From assembly GCA_003695705.1 (NCBI GenBank), contig RFHU01000097.1, forward strand, positions 1 through 39,708: a stretch of DNA of 39,708 nucleotides, in the 5' to 3' direction. How positions within the stretch are numbered: position 1 is the first letter of the stretch; the number at the start of each line of letters is the position of its first letter. Positions 1-8,023 of this stretch are shown here, in pieces. The stretch comes from Planctomycetota bacterium. Lineage in GTDB: Bacteria; Planctomycetota; J058. The notes under the pieces were generated by a model. That model was given only the letters and a program-made list of their open reading frames with translations, ran no database searches and was not told where the DNA came from. The translations under genes were made by a program, and so were the position numbers.

Positions 1-1
1 C

Positions 2-2032
2 ACCCACCCTGCGCGACCGCCGCGCGGGGAACGGCCGCCCCCCTCCGCGGCGCCTTCGCTGGCCGAACTGCGAGACCGCGCGGAGCGAGCCTTCGCCCGG
101 GCGCGCACCGCCCCCGACGCGGCGGCGGTGCGACCCGCCCTCGAAGAGGCCGAAGTCCTCGCCACCAAGGCGCTGGCGGCGCCCGGAGGGCGTCGCGACG
201 CGGCTGCATGGCTGCTGCGCGCGCGGCTGCGCGAACGCCTCGCCCGGGCCGAGGACGCTGCCCGGGACTACCGCGAGGCCCTTGAGCGTGCCGAAGCCGA
301 AGGGGACCCAGCCGAGGCGGCCTTCCGGCTCGCGCGTCTCCTCCTGCGCAGCGGGCGCAAGGACGAGGGGATCTCGGTCCTCCTCGCGCGGCGCGAGGCC
401 CCTGGCGCGGAGCCGTGGGCGGAGCTCGGGGAGGCCCTCCTCGCCCTCGAGCGCGACGGCGACGGCGCGAGGGCGTACGCCGCCGCGCGCCGCGCCCTCG
501 ACCGCGACCCCCTGCTTCCCGCCGCGCTGCTGCTTGCGGGACGCGCCGCACTCTCAGCGGGAGACTTGGAGGAGGCCGAACGCTTCTGCGAGCGGGCGGT
601 CGCCGAGGACGGGTCGTCGGCGACCGCCTGGGTGGCGCTCGCCTTCGCGCGCTCGGCGGCGGGGCGGGAAGCGGTCCCCGAGGCCATCGATCGTGCCCTG
701 GCCATCGACCCCGGAGAGCCCACCGCCCTGCGCCTGCGGGCGCGGCTGCGCTGCGCCCGCGGAGAGCGGCACGCGGCCCTCGACGATCTCCTGCGGGCCC
801 TTGCGGGATGCCCCGACGACGCCGACCTCCTCTTCGACCTCGCGCAGCTCCACCGCCGGCTTGGCGAAGAGGCGCCGGCCCGTGACGCGCTCGCCCGCCT
901 CGTGCAGGTGGCGCCGGCCGACCCGCGCCCCTACGAGCTGCGGGCCTACCGCGCGCTGGGGGACCACGACTTCCCTGGCTGCCTGCGCGTTCTGCGCGAG
1001 GGCCTTGCTCGCGTCCCCGAGGGGAGCCCAGGCTGGCGGCGGCTGGAGCGGACCTTCGCGCGGCTGGCCATCGAGGGGCGGCAACGTGCGGCCGCGGAAG
1101 ACTGGATCGCGAGCCGCCTGGCCGCGCGGCCGGGAGATCCGGCCGCCCTCTGCTTCCGGGCACGGGTCCTCGCGGCCTGCGGCGAAGTCGAGGCCGCTCG
1201 CGAGCTCCTCGCGACCTTGCGCGCGCGCGACCGGCGGGCGGAGCTTCCCTGGCGCACCGAGCTCGAGCTGGGCCTGACCTTCTTTCGAAGACCCGCGCAG
1301 GAGCTCGCCCCCGAGCTCGTCGCCTACGCGGAGGCCCACGCCGAGGACCCCGACGCGCTGGCCTGGCTCGCCCGGGCCTACGCCTTCGGCCAGGCTCTGC
1401 GGGACCTCGACCTCTCCGAGTCCTACGCTCGGCGCGCCTTGGCGCGGGACCGCTCGTCGGTGGTCGCTCGGGTCGCCCTCTCGGCCGTGGCCCTCGACCG
1501 AGGGCGGCTCGAAGAGGCGCGACGGCTCCTCGCCGAGGCGACGACGATCGAACCCGAGGACATCGAGGCGCTGACCTGCCTGGGCGCCTTGGAGTTTCGC
1601 CGCCGGCGCCTCGCAAGCGCGTGCCGCCTGCTCGGCGAGGTGGTCGCGCGCTCCCCCTTCCAGGCGAACGCGCGGGAAGGCCTGATCCGCTGCTTCCTTG
1701 CCGAGAAGGCCTACGAGGCGGCGGCCCGGGCAGGCCTGGACTACGTCGAGTTCTGTCGGCAGGCAGCCCGTTCCCCCTACCCCGAGGTCCTCGTCCTCCT
1801 CGGCGACGCGCTCGTTCCCCTCGGCCGCAGCGGCGAACTCTTCGACCTGCTCGAGTCCCTCGCCGAGGCCGAGGGGGCGCACCCCGACTACGCGGTGGTC
1901 CTTGCCCAGGCGCACGCCAAGTTCGGCCGCAGGGAGGAGGCGCGCCGGCTGGTCGAGCGCGTTCTGCGGGCGCATCCCGACCACCCGGCCGCTTTGCAGC
2001 TGCGGGAGCGGCTCGACGCCGCGCCTCGCTGA
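2..2032 (+). CDS. TPR-repeat protein, 5' end outside window
   Basis: The frame is open from the first bases of the window to the TGA at 2030-2032, so the true start is probably upstream. A GTG at 128 is the first internal start, but the translated stretch before it (for example SLAELRDRAERAFARAR) is already helical and repeat-like. The visible 677 residues are almost entirely tandem TPR-like helix pairs, with typical motifs such as AWVALAFARSAAGR, ALRLRARLRCARGE and ALQLRERL near the end. No catalytic domain or membrane segment is visible in this part. Family knowledge says TPR arrays are protein-protein scaffolds. A signal peptide, lipobox or kinase domain could lie upstream and cannot be judged here. 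Partner and pathway are unknown. It is followed after 28 nt by a convergent small membrane protein gene. Confidence 0.85.
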   Translation, partial: THPARPPRGERPPPSAAPSLAELRDRAERAFARARTAPDAAAVRPALEEAEVLATKALAAPGGRRDAAAWLLRARLRERLARAEDAARDYREALERAEAEGDPAEAAFRLARLLLRSGRKDEGISVLLARREAPGAEPWAELGEALLALERDGDGARAYAAARRALDRDPLLPAALLLAGRAALSAGDLEEAERFCERAVAEDGSSATAWVALAFARSAAGREAVPEAIDRALAIDPGEPTALRLRARLRCARGERHAALDDLLRALAGCPDDADLLFDLAQLHRRLGEEAPARDALARLVQVAPADPRPYELRAYRALGDHDFPGCLRVLREGLARVPEGSPGWRRLERTFARLAIEGRQRAAAEDWIASRLAARPGDPAALCFRARVLAACGEVEAARELLATLRARDRRAELPWRTELELGLTFFRRPAQELAPELVAYAEAHAEDPDALAWLARAYAFGQALRDLDLSESYARRALARDRSSVVARVALSAVALDRGRLEEARRLLAEATTIEPEDIEALTCLGALEFRRRRLASACRLLGEVVARSPFQANAREGLIRCFLAEKAYEAAARAGLDYVEFCRQAARSPYPEVLVLLGDALVPLGRSGELFDLLESLAEAEGAHPDYAVVLAQAHAKFGRREEARRLVERVLRAHPDHPAALQLRERLDAAPR

Positions 2033-2060
2033 GAGCCGCCGCTTCGACGGTCCGCCGAAT

Positions 2061-2381
2061 TCAGGAGAAGCGCTCGGCGAGGCCCGTGGCCTGCAGCGCC
2101 CAGCCGAGGCCGACCGTCAGCACGACCTGCGCCGCGAGGACGCCAACCATGCGCAGGGGACCGATCTCGTAGTAGCGGTTGAGGACCATCACGTAGACCA
2201 CCAGGCCGAGGACCAGGAAGGGGAGGTAGGGAACGAAGCCCAGGAGCGAGAACAGGGCCATCCACCCGCAGGCGGCCCCCCAGGTGTTCTTCTGGTTGTA
2301 GCCGTCGGCCAGTCGGATCGAAGCCTTGAGCAAGAAGACCCCGACCACGAAGCCGAACCCAAACCGCAGCGCTGCGTCCAC
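2061..2381 (-). CDS. small multi-pass membrane protein, unknown function
   Basis: This encodes 106 residues, starting at GTG 2381 behind a near-perfect Shine-Dalgarno (GGAGGTGAGGA) on the minus strand, which fixes the start. About four hydrophobic stretches are visible, near residues 5-22, 36-50, 53-70 and 79-97, so it should sit in the inner membrane with short loops. It contains GYNQKNTWGAACGW between the first two helices. I recognise no family; it resembles the many small uncharacterised integral membrane proteins. It stands alone, convergent with the TPR gene and divergent from the CAP-domain lipoprotein gene, with a 134-nt gap that must hold both promoters. Confidence 0.75.
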   Translation of the reverse strand: MDAALRFGFGFVVGVFLLKASIRLADGYNQKNTWGAACGWMALFSLLGFVPYLPFLVLGLVVYVMVLNRYYEIGPLRMVGVLAAQVVLTVGLGWALQATGLAERFS

Positions 2382-2515
2382 TCCTCACCTCCGCGCTCCC
2401 CAGGCACCCTTCCTTTGGCGAAGCGGTCGCCGAGGTTTCGTGCAGACTTCCCGGGGGATGCGCGGGGCGGCGCGAAGAGCTATTCCAGGGGAGCGCGCAG
2501 CGAGAGGCGGATCCC

Positions 2516-3127
2516 ATGCACCGAATCCCCACTTCCTTGGCTTGGCTCCTCGCCCTCGCCCTCGCCTGCGGCGGTTGGGGGTGCGGCGGCAGCAGCAGCG
2601 GCGGCGGCGTGCCGCCGGCGACGGGGAGCACGTCCGGCGGCGACACGGACCCGACGCTGGGCTCGCGATTTTGGTACGTGGGCGACGCCTTCGGGCAACC
2701 ACTCAAGACCCACACCGCGGCCGAGTCCACCGACGCCAACGACGTCCTCACCCAGCTCAACGCCTACCGCGTCGCCAACGGCCTGAACGCCCTCACCCTC
2801 GACGCCGAGGCCACCCGCGCGGCCAAGGCCCACGCCGAAGACATGCAGGGCCGCGACTACTTCTCCCACCAGACCCCCGCCCCCGAGAACTGGGATCCGG
2901 GCGACCGCCTCTCCCTCTTGGGCGCCTCGGGCTACTCGGGCTGGGGCGAGAACATCGCCCGCGGGCAGCAGACGCCCACCGACGTGATGACCGCCTGGCA
3001 GAACTCCCCCGGCCACGACGCGAACATGCTGAACCCGAACTGGACCCACGTGGGCGTTGGCGTCGAGCACGATGGGGTGAACCCCAGCGGTCCCTACTGG
3101 GTGCAGGTCTTCCTCCGCCGTCCGTGA
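2516..3127 (+). CDS. CAP/SCP (SCP-like) domain lipoprotein
   Basis: The protein has 203 residues. The N-terminus is a lipoprotein signal (hydrophobic SLAWLLALALA followed by GGWGC), then a Gly/Ser-rich linker typical of a lipidated protein tethered away from the membrane. Residues from about 80 to the end form a CAP domain (CAP/PR-1/SCP superfamily). It shows the usual landmarks: an LNAYRVANGL helix, the HAED pair, YFSHQTP, the GENIARG signature, and SPGHDANMLNP before the final strands THVGVGVEHD and WVQVFLRRP. Conserved CAP His and Glu residues appear present. Bacterial CAP proteins are extracytoplasmic; their activity is mostly unsettled (proposed lipid, peptide or protease roles), so no substrate is claimed. 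It is a single gene with its own upstream gap. Confidence 0.9.
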   Translation: MHRIPTSLAWLLALALACGGWGCGGSSSGGGVPPATGSTSGGDTDPTLGSRFWYVGDAFGQPLKTHTAAESTDANDVLTQLNAYRVANGLNALTLDAEATRAAKAHAEDMQGRDYFSHQTPAPENWDPGDRLSLLGASGYSGWGENIARGQQTPTDVMTAWQNSPGHDANMLNPNWTHVGVGVEHDGVNPSGPYWVQVFLRRP

Positions 3128-3224
3128 GGGGGGCGCGGCGGGCGCAGGCCGGCCTCCGCACCCGAGAGGTCGCGGGGGCGTCGGGACTCCGGGGCCGGGC
3201 TGCTAGGATGAGGGCCGACGCCCG

Positions 3225-4232
3225 TTGGCCCCCTGCAGCGAGCACCTCCGCCTGACCGTACCCCGCCCCTCGACTCCCTTGCGCGCTGCCGTGGTGGGCG
3301 CCCGTCGTCGCCGGCAGGGAACCGGCGAGTACGTCGCCCGCGAACTCGCGCGCCAGGGCTGCGCGGTGGTGGCCGTGGTCGGGACGCGTCCCGAGACCGT
3401 CGGCGAGGCCCGCGCGCAGCTCGCCGAGCGTTACGGGATCTCCTGCCGCGGCTACACCTCCCTCGCCGAACTCCTCGATGCCGAAGCCGTGGACCTCGTC
3501 GCGGTGTGCAGCCCCCCCGAGGCCCACGAGGAGCAAGTGGCCCTCGCCGCCGAGCGAGGATGCCACGTCCTCTGCGAGAAGCCCTTTTTCTGGGAGGCGG
3601 GCCTCGCGGAGGGGAGCGCCGCCGAGGTCGCTGCACGCGCCGAGCGCCTGGTCGCGGCCTGCGCCGAGCGCGGTCGGCATCTCGCGCTGAACACCCAGTG
3701 GCCCTTCACCCTCGACGCCTTCCGCCGCCTGCATCCCGAGGCCTACGGGCCCGGCCGTCCGGTGGAGCGCTTCGAAATGCTCCTGGGTCCGGTGGCCGCC
3801 GGGACGCGCGCCCTGGTCGACTCGGGCTCCCACTTCGTGAGCATGCTCTGGGCCTTGGTCGGCCCGGGGCAATTCGAGGAGTTGCGCCTCGTGCGCGCCG
3901 ACCGGCACGGCGAGCGGCAGACCCTGCGTGCGCGCTACCGGCACGCAGCGGGCGCCGTCGAGGCCTCCCTGCGGCTCGAGCGCAGCCCCGCGCCGCCCCG
4001 ACCCGCCGGCTACGCGATCAACGGCCGCTCCGTCCGCCGCCACGTGGAATTGCCGGCCTACCGGCTATCATTCCGGGCGGGCGAGCGGGAGGTTCCCCTC
4101 GAGGATCCCCTGGTCGCCTCGGTCCAACGCTTCGTTCGAAAGGTGCGCGCGGGGGAGCCTCCCGACCGGGAGGCCATCGTCGCGGGCCAGTGCCAGCTCC
4201 ACCGCCTCGTCGCCGCAGGAAGTCTTCCATGA
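3225..4232 (+). CDS. Gfo/Idh/MocA-family NAD(P)-dependent oxidoreductase
   Basis: A Rossmann fold starts at LRAAVVGARRRRQG and is followed by the family signatures SPPEAHEEQV and CEKPFFWE (the EKP motif). A DSGSH motif (family DxGxH, catalytic His region) lies in the C-terminal alpha/beta domain. The family oxidises or reduces hydroxyls of sugars, cyclitols and related compounds with NAD(P). The glycine-rich loop is degenerate: GARRRRQG instead of GxGxxG. The listed start is TTG 3225; TTG 3279 (giving MRAAVVGAR) is just as plausible and matches family length better, and neither has a clear ribosome site. The stop overlaps the start of the radical SAM gene (ATGA), so the two are translationally coupled and probably act on the same substrate. 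That substrate is not evident. Confidence 0.88.
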   Translation: MAPCSEHLRLTVPRPSTPLRAAVVGARRRRQGTGEYVARELARQGCAVVAVVGTRPETVGEARAQLAERYGISCRGYTSLAELLDAEAVDLVAVCSPPEAHEEQVALAAERGCHVLCEKPFFWEAGLAEGSAAEVAARAERLVAACAERGRHLALNTQWPFTLDAFRRLHPEAYGPGRPVERFEMLLGPVAAGTRALVDSGSHFVSMLWALVGPGQFEELRLVRADRHGERQTLRARYRHAAGAVEASLRLERSPAPPRPAGYAINGRSVRRHVELPAYRLSFRAGEREVPLEDPLVASVQRFVRKVRAGEPPDREAIVAGQCQLHRLVAAGSLP

Positions 4233-5506
4233 AGAAACTCGCCTCCGCGGGCAAGCAGAAGCAAGTCGAGCTCTCTCCCATCCACGACTTCGCCGCCAAG
4301 CTCCGCCAACCGGGGATCCTTCCTCGCCTGCAGGAATACGTTCGCTGGCAAGCCGCCTGGCGAAAGGCCCGCGGCGAAGGCCAGTCCCTGGATGCACTCT
4401 TGGAGAGCGCCCCCGACCAGGCGCCGCTGTCCATCAATCTCGACGTGACCACCGCCTGCAACTACCGCTGCGATCACTGCGTCGACTTCGACATCCTCAA
4501 CAAGAACATCCGCTACGAGCACGAGAAGCTGAAGGACTCGCTCTCGCAGCTCGCCGCTCGGGGCTTGAAGTCGGTCATCATCATTGGGGGCGGCGAGCCG
4601 ACCCTCTACCCGGGCTTCGAGGACGTCGTGCGCCACCTCAAGGCACTCGGCGTGAACATCGGTGTGGTGACCAACGGGAGCAGGCTCGACAAGATCCTCG
4701 AGGTCGCCGACGTGCTCGAGAAGGACGATTGGGTGCGGCTTTCGCTGGACTCGGGAAGCAACGAGACCTTCGTGCGCATGCACAAGCCGCGGCAGAAGAA
4801 GGTCACCCTCGACTGGATCTGCGAGCAGGTGCGGCCCATCAAGGAGAAGAACCCGAACTTCACCCTGGGCTTCAGCTACATCATCGTGTGGAAGGACTGC
4901 GAAGCCAACGACGCGAAGATCGTCGAGAACATTGCCGAGATCGAGCTCGCCGCCCGCCGCGCCAAGGACGCCGGCTTCGACTACATCTCCTTCAAGCCCT
5001 TCCTCACCCGCGCGGAGCGCAACAACGCCGAGATCGTCGAGCTGGCCCGCGACGACGACGCCGTCGACCCGATCATGGCGGAGATCCGTCGCCGGGTGGA
5101 CGAGGCGAAGAAGCTCGCCGACGAGCGCTTCCGCGTCATCGAGAGCACCAACCTCAAGGTCCTCGAGAACGGGACCTACCGCAACTACACCGACCAGCCG
5201 CGGAACTGCCACATGCAGTTCTTCCGCCAGGTGCTCTCCCCCCTCGGCCTCTACAACTGCCCCGTTTACCGGCACGTGCCCCAGGCGCAGATCGGCGAGA
5301 AGCATGCTTACGCCGATTCCGACTCCCTGAGGGAGACGCAGAAGAGCACTCTGCGGCTCATCGAGGAATTCGACGCCCGCGAGGAGTGCAAGGAAGTCAC
5401 CTGCCTCTACAACCACGTGAACTGGTTCATCGAGGAGCTCATCGCGCATCCCGAGAAGCTCGACGCCCTCGAGGCGTCCCCCGACCGCGGGGACTACTTC
5501 CTGTAG
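4229..5506 (+). CDS. radical SAM enzyme with C-terminal SPASM-like cysteines
   Basis: This encodes 425 residues from ATG 4229, overlapping the oxidoreductase stop. The radical SAM CX3CX2C motif is C77-C81-C84 (CNYRCDHC) and binds the SAM-cleaving [4Fe-4S] cluster. The GGGEPT motif near residues 120-125 contacts SAM. Further cysteines at about 327, 344, 387 and 392 (RNCHMQ, YNCPVYRH, ECKEVTC) suggest an auxiliary Fe-S cluster as in SPASM/twitch proteins. About 65 residues precede the barrel. Codon use is richer in Lys and Asn than the neighbours. Family members modify peptides, sugars or cyclitols. Coupling to a Gfo/Idh/MocA dehydrogenase favours a carbohydrate or cyclitol substrate, but no precursor peptide or glycosyltransferase is next to it. 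The specific reaction is unknown. Confidence 0.92.
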   Translation: MKKLASAGKQKQVELSPIHDFAAKLRQPGILPRLQEYVRWQAAWRKARGEGQSLDALLESAPDQAPLSINLDVTTACNYRCDHCVDFDILNKNIRYEHEKLKDSLSQLAARGLKSVIIIGGGEPTLYPGFEDVVRHLKALGVNIGVVTNGSRLDKILEVADVLEKDDWVRLSLDSGSNETFVRMHKPRQKKVTLDWICEQVRPIKEKNPNFTLGFSYIIVWKDCEANDAKIVENIAEIELAARRAKDAGFDYISFKPFLTRAERNNAEIVELARDDDAVDPIMAEIRRRVDEAKKLADERFRVIESTNLKVLENGTYRNYTDQPRNCHMQFFRQVLSPLGLYNCPVYRHVPQAQIGEKHAYADSDSLRETQKSTLRLIEEFDAREECKEVTCLYNHVNWFIEELIAHPEKLDALEASPDRGDYFL

Positions 5507-5647
5507 GAAGCGGAAGCGACGGGGCAAGGCGGTCCTCGCGCGGGGAGGCGAACCAGCGCCGGTCGGGGGAGCGGACCCCTCCTCTCCGGGCGGCGGGGCA
5601 GGCGGCCGAGGCCCTGTGGACCCGTGTGCCTCCCTCGGCGGTCCGGA

Positions 5648-6619
5648 TCAAGCGACGGCTTGGGCGCCGGTGGCCTCCGGGGGGCCGAAGGTACGCGCCA
5701 GCCCCTCTTCGAGGGACAGGAAGGGTCGCGCGTAGCCTGCGCGGCGGAGGGCGCGCAGGTCTGCTTGCGTGAAGGTCTGGTAGCGTCCGGCGACCTGCGT
5801 AGGGATCGGTACGTAGACCACACGTCCTCGGCCAAGGCGCGCGATGAGCAGCCGGGCGAGCTCGTTGAACGAACGGCTTCGACCGCTGCCCACGTCGAAG
5901 AGCCCGCGCGCCGTGGGCCGCTCGGCGAAGAACAGGTTTACCGCCACCACGTCGTCGACGTGGACGAAGTCCCGTCGCTGTTCTCCATCGGCGAGGCCGT
6001 GGCCACCGGCGAAGAGGCGCAACACCCCGGTCTCGGTGAGCTGGCGGTGCGCCCGGTGCACCATGCTCGCCATGCGTCCCTTGTGGTCCTCGCCCGGGCC
6101 GTAGACGTTGAAGTAGCGCAACCCCACCAGAGGGCTCGTGGCGCAGGGGAAGCGGCGCCGGACCGCGTGGTCCAGGGCGAGCTTGGTGCGCGCGTAGAGG
6201 TTGAGCGGACGCTCGCTCCGCGGGCGGCGGGCGAAGGAGCCCGCGGCGCCGTAGACCGCCGCGCTCGAGGCGTAGACGAAAGGAATCCTACGGGCCAGGG
6301 CGTGGTCGCAGAGCGCAAGGGAGAAGCGGAGGTTGTTCCGATACAGCTGCGCGGGGTCGCGCGAGAGGGTGTCGGCGGTGGCGCCTTGGTGGAAGACGCC
6401 GCCGAGGGGGAGGTCGAAGCGACCGTGGGCGAGGCGGTCCGCGAGCTCGCGACGGTCCAGGGCGTCGACGAGGCCCAGGCCTTCGAGCCGGCCCCGCTTG
6501 GCGGGGTCGGCGAGGTCGTCCACGGCGACCACGCGGGCCCCCCGCGCGCTCAGGGCCGCGGCCAGGCGACGGCCGACGAAGCCGGCCGCGCCGGTGACGA
6601 GGTGGAGGGGGGAAGTCAT
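5648..6619 (-). CDS. hldD: ADP-L-glycero-D-manno-heptose 6-epimerase
   Basis: HldD (RfaD) epimerises ADP-D-glycero-D-manno-heptose to the L,D form, the donor for LPS inner core. This 323-residue protein is an extended short-chain dehydrogenase. It shows the NAD site TGAAGFVG at the N-terminus, YASSAAVYG, the catalytic YxxxK as YARTK, and the family-specific runs RYFNVYGPGEDHKGRMAS, DFVHVDDV and YQTFTQADLRALRRAGY, which closely follow E. coli HldD. Start: ATG 6619 is preferred; GTG 6625 in frame would add two residues. No other heptose genes are in the window. It is a stand-alone gene, convergent with the radical SAM gene, and it argues for a heptose-containing LPS-like outer membrane. Confidence 0.93.
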   Translation of the reverse strand: MTSPLHLVTGAAGFVGRRLAAALSARGARVVAVDDLADPAKRGRLEGLGLVDALDRRELADRLAHGRFDLPLGGVFHQGATADTLSRDPAQLYRNNLRFSLALCDHALARRIPFVYASSAAVYGAAGSFARRPRSERPLNLYARTKLALDHAVRRRFPCATSPLVGLRYFNVYGPGEDHKGRMASMVHRAHRQLTETGVLRLFAGGHGLADGEQRRDFVHVDDVVAVNLFFAERPTARGLFDVGSGRSRSFNELARLLIARLGRGRVVYVPIPTQVAGRYQTFTQADLRALRRAGYARPFLSLEEGLARTFGPPEATGAQAVA

Positions 6620-6838
6620 GGGCACCGGTCCGCTGCGCTCGGAGGCCGGCCACGCGCGGCATCAGGCTACACGACCTTGGCCCTGGCGAGAAGCACGCAC
6701 CCCCTCGAGGCGTCGCGGACGAAGCGGTCTGCCGGTGGCGGGGATCCAAAGGCCGCGCCGGGACGGGGCGAGGCAGCCCGCGGAAGCTCCTGGGAGGCAA
6801 GCACTTCCTCCGTGGGCAGGGGGCGCCTAGATTTGAGG

Positions 6839-6855
6839 TTGAGACTGACTCTCAA
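6839..6855. promoter_or_regulatory. Fur-box-like dyad 1
   Basis: TTGAGACTGACTCTCAA is a palindrome with 6-bp arms (TTGAGA/TCTCAA). Its 15-nt core TGAGACTGACTCTCA fits the Fur 7-1-7 pattern TGATAATnATTATCA at 10 of 14 defined positions. It is flanked by further symmetric bases (GATTTGAG on the left, CTCAAAATC on the right). It lies about 160 nt upstream of the operon start. Assignment to Fur is inference from the pattern only. Confidence 0.4.
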
Positions 6856-6942
6856 AATCTGTAATCTCGCGCTCGGGACGCATTGCCCGTGACAAGAGCA
6901 GGACAACGGGCGTTCGCCACTGAGAACAAGACTCGATATCTG

Positions 6943-6957
6943 TGAGAGTGATTCGCA
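6943..6957. promoter_or_regulatory. Fur-box-like dyad 2
   Basis: TGAGAGTGATTCGCA matches the Fur 7-1-7 pattern at 10 of 14 defined positions but is less symmetric than the dyad at 6839. It lies 58 nt upstream of the first pseudopilin start, a position where a bound regulator could block a promoter. Its pairing with the first dyad 88 nt upstream is what makes it notable. Confidence 0.3.
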
Positions 6958-7014
6958 GGAGCGTTTGAGGGCGCGGCGAGCGCGCCCGCTCCACCCCGGA
7001 AAGGAACCCCCCTC

Positions 7015-7899
7015 ATGACCCGCAAGCGCAGCTTCACCCTCCTCGAACTCCTGGTGGTCGTCGCCATCCTGGCCATCGTCGCTGGGGGCCTCCTCGTCAG
7101 CTACGACGGGCTGGAGACCCAGTCGGCGCAGGGGCAGGCCACGTTCAACATCGCGGCCATCGACAAGGCCGTGCGCACGTTCCGGGTGCTCAACAAGGCC
7201 TACCCCGACGAACTCGACGGCCTCCTCGAGGCAGACACCACCGGCACCGACAGCCGGACCGCCACCTTCACCAGCACGACCTCGAACCCGCTCGTCTCGC
7301 TGACCCCCAACCTGCGCGGCAAGCTGGGTCCCTTCGTCCTCAACGCCCAGGCGCTGGCGGCCCTGAACGCGGCCGGCATCACGCGCCTGCGCTACGTGGG
7401 CAGCAGCCTGGTGGACGGTTCGGGCAACACGGGCAACGCGGCGCCGGGCTCGATCCCCAACCGGATCTTCGACAACACCACCCGCGGCCGGGGCATCGTC
7501 CGCACCCTCGCTGTCGGCGACCGGGTGGCCGTGGTGGAGGCCCTGGGCATCGCCGACTTCGGCGGGGCAGCGCCCACGTCGTCGAGCCGCCTGCGCGACA
7601 TCGCTGGACTCGACGAGACCGTCTCCCACGTGGTCGTCGCCGTCGGCCTCGGCAACAACGCCAGCATGATCAACAACGGCAGCGTCCGGGCCGGCGGACT
7701 CTCGGAAGCTCCCTTCTACGGGAACGTGAAGAAAGACGAGTACTCCCGCTACATCCTCCTCTTCCATCTCGGAAGCAGCACCGACGCCGATCCGGCCAAC
7801 ACCGTCTACTTCAGCGAAGCCCGCTTCCTGGGCGTGCTCGACTCCAAGGGCGATTGGTATGACGAGGAGCTCGCCGAGTACACCGGGCAGAAGTCCTAG
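7015..7899 (+). CDS. type IV pilin-like pseudopilin, first gene of secretion/pilus operon
   Basis: This encodes 294 residues. The N-terminus MTRKRS then FTLLELLVVVAILAIVAGG is a class III (prepilin) signal: a basic leader, a Phe at +1, Glu at +5 and a hydrophobic helix that packs into the fibre core. Prepilin peptidase normally cuts after Gly, but here the -1 residue is Ser. The remaining ~265 residues form a soluble domain without an obvious GspG calcium motif, longer than the ~140 residues usual for GspG. It may form the major fibre subunit or a specialised large pseudopilin. It is the promoter-proximal gene of the operon, with ribosome site GGAAAGGA. The start is secure from the leader. 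Confidence 0.88.
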   Translation: MTRKRSFTLLELLVVVAILAIVAGGLLVSYDGLETQSAQGQATFNIAAIDKAVRTFRVLNKAYPDELDGLLEADTTGTDSRTATFTSTTSNPLVSLTPNLRGKLGPFVLNAQALAALNAAGITRLRYVGSSLVDGSGNTGNAAPGSIPNRIFDNTTRGRGIVRTLAVGDRVAVVEALGIADFGGAAPTSSSRLRDIAGLDETVSHVVVAVGLGNNASMINNGSVRAGGLSEAPFYGNVKKDEYSRYILLFHLGSSTDADPANTVYFSEARFLGVLDSKGDWYDEELAEYTGQKS

Positions 7900-8023
7900 C
7901 GGTTCGCCGGGAAGGGCCTGGGCCGTGGCCTTCGCTCCCTGCGAGTTCGCAGGTTCCTCGCTCGCGCCCTCTTCTTCGAGCCTCCCACGCGGCGCCGCCT
8001 TCGCCGCGGAGACCTTGGCCGGG

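Larger units (their letters stand above)
6626..7014. other. intergenic control region upstream of the secretion/pilus operon
   Basis: No convincing gene is present here. Between hldD (minus) and the first pseudopilin gene (plus), roughly 6830-6960 is clearly AT-richer than its surroundings and holds two Fur-like dyads (listed separately). It also holds an inverted repeat, GCCCGT at 6885-6890 with ACGGGC at 6906-6911. The promoter of the whole operon most likely lies here. A ribosome site GGAAAGGA precedes the ATG at 7015. I could not assign convincing -35/-10 hexamers. Confidence 0.6.

Noticed and set aside
554..1984. Long minus-strand open frame opposite the TPR gene
   Set aside because: The plus strand shows clear TPR periodicity; the antisense product has no recognisable features.
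7859..8023. Possible N-terminal extension of the second pseudopilin
   Set aside because: It would place over 80 residues before the prepilin cleavage site and overlap the previous gene; class III leaders are short. Not fully excluded.
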